9,103 nt of DNA from assembly GCA_964533785.1 (NCBI GenBank), contig CAZHNG010000276.1, forward strand, positions 1 to 9,103. The letters are read 5' to 3'. Below, one piece after another: positions 5,267 to 9,103 of this stretch. The notes under the pieces are model-generated. The model worked only from the letters and a program-made list of their open reading frames with translations. It did no database searches and was not told the DNA's origin. This stretch comes from JANQRV01 sp964533785 (lineage in GTDB: Bacteria; Bacteroidota; Bacteroidia; Chitinophagales; Saprospiraceae). The position numbers were made by a program, and so were the translations under genes. Numbering within the stretch: position 1 is the first letter of the stretch; each line of letters opens with the position of its first letter.

Positions 5267-8200
5267 ATGTTTTCGACCTTCTTTAATTTTGAAATTAAAA
5301 CCTGGTTACGCGCTCCGTTACCCTGGATTTTCCTTTTCATATTCACGTTGATGAGCTTTTTTGCTACCGTATCCGATGACCTTAGCATTGGGGGTAGTTT
5401 TGGGAATATTCATAAAAATGCCCCGTTTGTTACGCAAAACTGGTACGGCGTATTCAGCGTACTTTCTTTATTGTTGCTTACGGCTTTTCTGAACTCGGCC
5501 GCCATCCGTGATTTTGAGCGCAATACCGCCCAGATTGTTTTCTCTTCCCCCATCAAGAAAGCCGGTTATTATTTCGGTCACTTTTTCGGTGCTATCCTGA
5601 TCAGTTTGCTACCCATGATCGGCGTTTCTTTGGGCATGTGGCTGGGTGTCGCGGTTAACTCAATGACGGAGTGGATGGACCTGGAAAGGTATGGCCCATT
5701 TGAATTTAAAAGCCATTGGAATGCTTTAACAATGATCGTCATTCCCAACACCTTATTTGCCGGAGGTATTTTATACGCCGTAGCTATCCTTACCCGTAGC
5801 ACATTATATTCATTCGTTGCAGCTATGGTTCTTTTAGCCGGTTATATTATTTCGGGTAACATGATCCAGGATATTGAAAATGAAGCCCTGGCAGCATTAT
5901 TTGACCCTTTTGGCTTTCGCCCTTTCAGTTTGATCACTAAATATTGGACCGTAGAGGACAAAAACACCCTTTCCGTAGGCTTCTTTCACCCTGGCATTGT
6001 CTGGAATCGCCTTTTGTGGATGGGTACTGGCTTTCTGGCACTGCTTTTCGGTTATTGGCGTTTTTCTTTTGCCGAACGGGCGAGGAAACGACAACAATCG
6101 AAAAAACAAGAATTGGTGACCCCACAGGTAAAAAAGCTGGAGGAATTGCGGAAAGTAGAGCCCGGTACTGGCCTGTCTACAACTTTGGCGCAATTCTCCA
6201 GCCAGTTTAAGGCTAATTTTCTGGGAACGATCAAAAGCGTACCCTTCATATTGCTGGCCTTCATAGGTTTGCTAAACATGATCGGTTCTTTACAGTATGC
6301 TACCGAAAATTATGGTACGCATAACTTGCCGGTCACCTATTCGATGGTGAGCATCATTCGCGGATCCTTCTATCTTTTCGTCGTGGCTATTATGGCCTAC
6401 TTCACTGGTGCTATTGTATGGAAGGAGCGCAGGGCGAAAGTCGATGAGATCTACGATGCTATGCCGACGAAAAACTGGACGAGTTTTTTAGCTAAGTTTT
6501 TAACCATTATTGCCGCTATTGCGGTTTTGATCGCGGTGGCCATTGCAGCGGGCGTTATTGCCCAGTCTTTGCACGGTTATACCCGCTATGAGTTGGGCAT
6601 TTATATCCGGGAACTACTGGTATTGGACCTATTAGCTTTTGCTTTTGTTGCCGTCTTATTCCTTTTGATCCATGCGTTGTCTCCCAATATGTACCTGGGA
6701 TTTTTCCTGTGTATCGTGGTCATTATCCTGAACGAATTTGTCTGGAGCACTTTACACGTCGCCTCCAACATGGTCAACTACGGAGCCACACCAGGTTATA
6801 CCATTTCGGATCTTTACGGCTATCTGCCCTATAGATACGGTTTGATCGGATTCAATACGTACTGGCTGCTTTTCAGTGCTATTTTAGGAGTAGCCGCTAT
6901 TTGTTTTTGGCCACGGGGCAAGGAACAACGTTTCCTGAAAAGAACCAGGTTAGCCTGGTTGGAGTGGTCCCGGTATAAAGGAGTAGGTTTTGGTGCGATT
7001 GCCTTATGGATCATGAGCGGAGCCTGGGTGTATTACAATACGTTCATCCTAAATTCCTTCAGGAACAGTAAACAAAACGAAAAAATACAAGTCCGCTACG
7101 AAAAAGAATACAAAAAATACGAAGGCCGTATACAACCGCGGATCTACGAAGTGAAATACGAAATCGATCTTTTTCCAAAAGATAGAGCCATGGAAGCGAA
7201 AGGAACCTATTGGATACACAATCCGCACGAACAGGCAATTGATTCCCTTTTAGTACAAATTCCGCAATATGTTGATTTTAAATTCACAACTGACCGTCTC
7301 GAATTACTCCATGAAGACAAAGAGGTTCTTTTGCATTTCTACGAGATGAATCCACCATTACAACCGGGGGATTCTATCGAAATAGCTTTTGAAACAAACT
7401 ATGATGCCGGAGGATTTGAAAATGAACTGACGGTCCAGCAGATCGTACAAAACGGTTCCTTCTTCAACAATACGGATATCGCCCCGCAATTCGGTTACCA
7501 GCCAACTGGCGAGTTGAGCGATCGCAATGACCGGAAAAAATATGGCCTGCCCGAGAAAAGCCGGGCACCAGCATTGAATCCTCAAGATACCTTCCTGCGA
7601 CGGAACACCTATATCTCCAACGATGCGGACTGGGTCGACGTAGAAACGATCATCAGTACTTCCGCTAACCAAATAGCGATTGCTCCGGGCTCACTGCGAA
7701 AAGAATGGCAAGAAAACGGAAGGAATTATTTCCAGTATAGACTTGACCATCCCAGTTTGAATTTCTACTCCTTCATGTCTGCCGAATACGAAGTAGCGCG
7801 CGAAAAATGGAATGGTATTGACCTGGAGGTTTACTACCACAAAGAACACGAGCGCAATGTAGACCGGATGCTCAAATCCATGCAAAAATCCCTGGAGTAT
7901 TATACGACCAACTTTGGTCCTTATTATCACAAACAATGCCGGATCATTGAGTTTCCGCGTTATGCCAGTTTTGCGCAGGCTTTTCCGGGCACCATGCCCT
8001 ATTCTGAAGGCATTGGATTTATCGAAGATTACCGGGAAGAGGAAGACGATATCGACAAAGTATTTTACGTGGTTGCCCACGAAATGGGCCACCAATGGTG
8101 GGCGCACCAAGCTTGCGGTGCTTATATGCAGGGAGGAGAAATGACCGTAGAAACATTCGCGCAATACAGCGCCCTGATGGTCATGGAAGAGGAATACGGC

Positions 8201-8863
8201 CGTGACATCATGCGTAAATTTCTGGAATACGAAGCCGATCAATATCTGCGAGGAAGAGGAAGCGAGCGCTTAGAGGAAATGCCCTTAGCACGTTGTGAAA
8301 ATCAGGGCTATATCCATTACAACAAAGGCTCTGTAGTGATGTACTACCTGAAAGAAATGATCGGTGAAGAAAAGGTGAATCAAGCCTTGCGTGACTATTT
8401 AGCAGCGTTTAAGTACGCACCGCCCCCTTACCCCGTTTCTACGGATGTGGTGGATGAATTTGCCAAACAAACCCCTGATTCTCTAAAATATATCATTGAT
8501 GATCTTTTCTGGGACATTACGCTTTTCGAAAACCGCACCGAAAGTGCCACGGTAAAAACGCTTGATAACGGGAAGTATGAAGTAACGATTGAGCTAAGCA
8601 GTAAAAAGCTCAAAGCGGATGGTCAAGGCAAGGAAACAGAAGTTCCTATTAACGACTGGATTGACATCGGTGCTTTTGCCAAGCCTGAAAAGGAGAAAAA
8701 ATACGGTAAAACTTTATACCGCCAACGGGTAAAAATCGATCAGCCCAAGAACACCTTTACTTTTGTGGTGGATGAAATGCCGGAGGAGGCAGGGATTGAT
8801 CCGTTTCGGTTGTTGATCGACCGGAATCCGGAGGATAATGTGCGGGAGATCGAACGCGAATAA
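5267..8863 (+). CDS. ABC-2 type permease fused to a C-terminal M1-family metallopeptidase
   Basis: A 1198-residue inner-membrane protein combining two ABC-2 permease halves and a gluzincin peptidase. By eye, hydrophobic segments lie near 19-37, 60-80, 102-130, 153-177, 178-198, 244-266, then 322-342, 363-385, 408-432, 448-470, 473-497, 530-548 and 571-592, about 13 in all. With a cytoplasmic N-terminus this puts the C-terminal half in the periplasm. A basic linker (270-296) separates the two halves. The region from about 620 to 840 resembles the beta-rich N-domain of M1 enzymes. The catalytic domain has HEMGH (H938, E939, H942), third zinc ligand E962 in TVETFAQY, and a likely catalytic tyrosine Y1018 in YNKG. 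The classical GAMEN exopeptidase motif is replaced by PGTMPYSEG (907-915). The spacing between H942 and E962 is 19 residues, not the usual 18. Substrates of both halves are unknown. Transport of peptides or release of membrane proteins are possible roles. Confidence 0.94.
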   Translation: MFSTFFNFEIKTWLRAPLPWIFLFIFTLMSFFATVSDDLSIGGSFGNIHKNAPFVTQNWYGVFSVLSLLLLTAFLNSAAIRDFERNTAQIVFSSPIKKAGYYFGHFFGAILISLLPMIGVSLGMWLGVAVNSMTEWMDLERYGPFEFKSHWNALTMIVIPNTLFAGGILYAVAILTRSTLYSFVAAMVLLAGYIISGNMIQDIENEALAALFDPFGFRPFSLITKYWTVEDKNTLSVGFFHPGIVWNRLLWMGTGFLALLFGYWRFSFAERARKRQQSKKQELVTPQVKKLEELRKVEPGTGLSTTLAQFSSQFKANFLGTIKSVPFILLAFIGLLNMIGSLQYATENYGTHNLPVTYSMVSIIRGSFYLFVVAIMAYFTGAIVWKERRAKVDEIYDAMPTKNWTSFLAKFLTIIAAIAVLIAVAIAAGVIAQSLHGYTRYELGIYIRELLVLDLLAFAFVAVLFLLIHALSPNMYLGFFLCIVVIILNEFVWSTLHVASNMVNYGATPGYTISDLYGYLPYRYGLIGFNTYWLLFSAILGVAAICFWPRGKEQRFLKRTRLAWLEWSRYKGVGFGAIALWIMSGAWVYYNTFILNSFRNSKQNEKIQVRYEKEYKKYEGRIQPRIYEVKYEIDLFPKDRAMEAKGTYWIHNPHEQAIDSLLVQIPQYVDFKFTTDRLELLHEDKEVLLHFYEMNPPLQPGDSIEIAFETNYDAGGFENELTVQQIVQNGSFFNNTDIAPQFGYQPTGELSDRNDRKKYGLPEKSRAPALNPQDTFLRRNTYISNDADWVDVETIISTSANQIAIAPGSLRKEWQENGRNYFQYRLDHPSLNFYSFMSAEYEVAREKWNGIDLEVYYHKEHERNVDRMLKSMQKSLEYYTTNFGPYYHKQCRIIEFPRYASFAQAFPGTMPYSEGIGFIEDYREEEDDIDKVFYVVAHEMGHQWWAHQACGAYMQGGEMTVETFAQYSALMVMEEEYGRDIMRKFLEYEADQYLRGRGSERLEEMPLARCENQGYIHYNKGSVVMYYLKEMIGEEKVNQALRDYLAAFKYAPPPYPVSTDVVDEFAKQTPDSLKYIIDDLFWDITLFENRTESATVKTLDNGKYEVTIELSSKKLKADGQGKETEVPINDWIDIGAFAKPEKEKKYGKTLYRQRVKIDQPKNTFTFVVDEMPEEAGIDPFRLLIDRNPEDNVREIERE

Positions 8864-8890
8864 CGCGGATTGGATGGATCTTCGCGGATT
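8851..8890 (+). repeat. Short degenerate CGCGGATT repeat overlapping the 3' end of the permease-peptidase gene
   Basis: CGCGGATT occurs at 8864-8871 and again at 8883-8890, 19 bases apart. A related CGCGAATA (8856-8863) includes the TAA stop codon, and GGATGGAT lies between them. The pattern resembles a decayed tandem array of units of about nine bases. It may be a piece of a dispersed intergenic repeat that supplied the gene's end. Confidence 0.45.
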
Positions 8891-9010
8891 AGTATTACAT
8901 TGTCACTCTGGTAAATGGGTACACTGAGCAATTCCTGCTATTCCAAGGATGGGTATATTTATATCACTATTTGCTGACCTGTTGATTCATTTCAAACGAT
9001 TTTTTATATA

Positions 9011-9080
9011 AATTGGACTTTAGACACTAGACGCTAGATTTTAGACACCAAAACGCTGATATTCGATGGATATCAATTTT
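9011..9080 (-). repeat. Right arm of the long inverted repeat, five heptamer units
   Basis: On the minus strand this reads as a near copy of bases 1-76: 56 of 60 positions match over 9080-9021, then AAGTCCAAT (9020-9012) matches 68-76. The heptamer part (9048-9014) has five units, GTGTCTA, AAATCTA, GCGTCTA, GTGTCTA and AAGTCCA, one fewer than the left arm. The head hairpin is conserved (9075-9070 with 9062-9057), and the arm's mismatch to the left copy in this section (9065) falls in the loop. The 23 bases after the arm (9081-9103) are AT-rich and have no visible counterpart, because the left arm is cut by the window edge. Confidence 0.9.
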
Positions 9081-9103
9081 TCAAAATAAATAATTTCCCA
9101 TTA

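Noticed and set aside
7691..8242. 183-residue minus-strand frame inside the M1 domain
   Set aside because: It lies antisense to the HEMGH region, where the plus strand is clearly the coding strand. No motif is visible.
8891..9010. Possible terminator downstream of the permease-peptidase gene
   Set aside because: Only short, weak pairings such as CTC/GAG around 8907-8929 are visible, with no following T-run. I could not support a terminator or a small gene here.

Overview
The window looks like a piece of a Bacteroidota chromosome, probably from an environmental lineage such as the Saprospiria. This is an inference. It rests on two lipoproteins with short SSC/YSC lipoboxes, A-rich start regions with little Shine-Dalgarno signal, a match to the Bacteroidota -7 promoter box (TAnnTTTG), and an ABC-2 permease fused to an M1 aminopeptidase, an architecture I associate with this phylum among others. 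No rRNA, tRNA, CRISPR array, transposase or phage gene is visible.

Layout. Bases 1-76 hold one arm of a dispersed-type repeat. Its inverted partner lies at 9011-9080, so the repeat pair brackets every gene here. After a 128-base gap containing a strong hairpin comes a DJ-1/PfpI-family gene (205-789, +). It converges, with only 2 bases between stop codons, on a minus-strand pair: a GH9 glycosidase lipoprotein (2236-3942) followed 52 bases later by an M23 metallopeptidase lipoprotein with C-terminal SH3-like domains (792-2183). A 350-base divergent intergenic region (3943-4292) carries a good -7 box for the GH9 gene, a tetranucleotide tract and a 12-base palindrome. Rightward lie an ABC ATPase (4293-5177) and a 1198-residue ABC-2 permease fused to an M1 metallopeptidase (5267-8863). 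The last gene ends inside a short degenerate CGCGGATT repeat, followed by about 120 bases with no gene and then the right repeat arm.

How the genes may work together. The ATPase and the permease-peptidase clearly form one transporter: a single ATPase would dimerise under the two fused ABC-2 halves, with the peptidase domain predicted outside the inner membrane. The GH9 and M23 products are both lipid-anchored envelope enzymes on one probable transcript, acting on a beta-linked glycan and on peptidoglycan peptides respectively. The DJ-1-like gene has no evident link to the others. The genes are of recognisable families. The least explained feature is the bracketing inverted repeat with its TCTA-ending heptamer array, which differs by one unit between the two arms.
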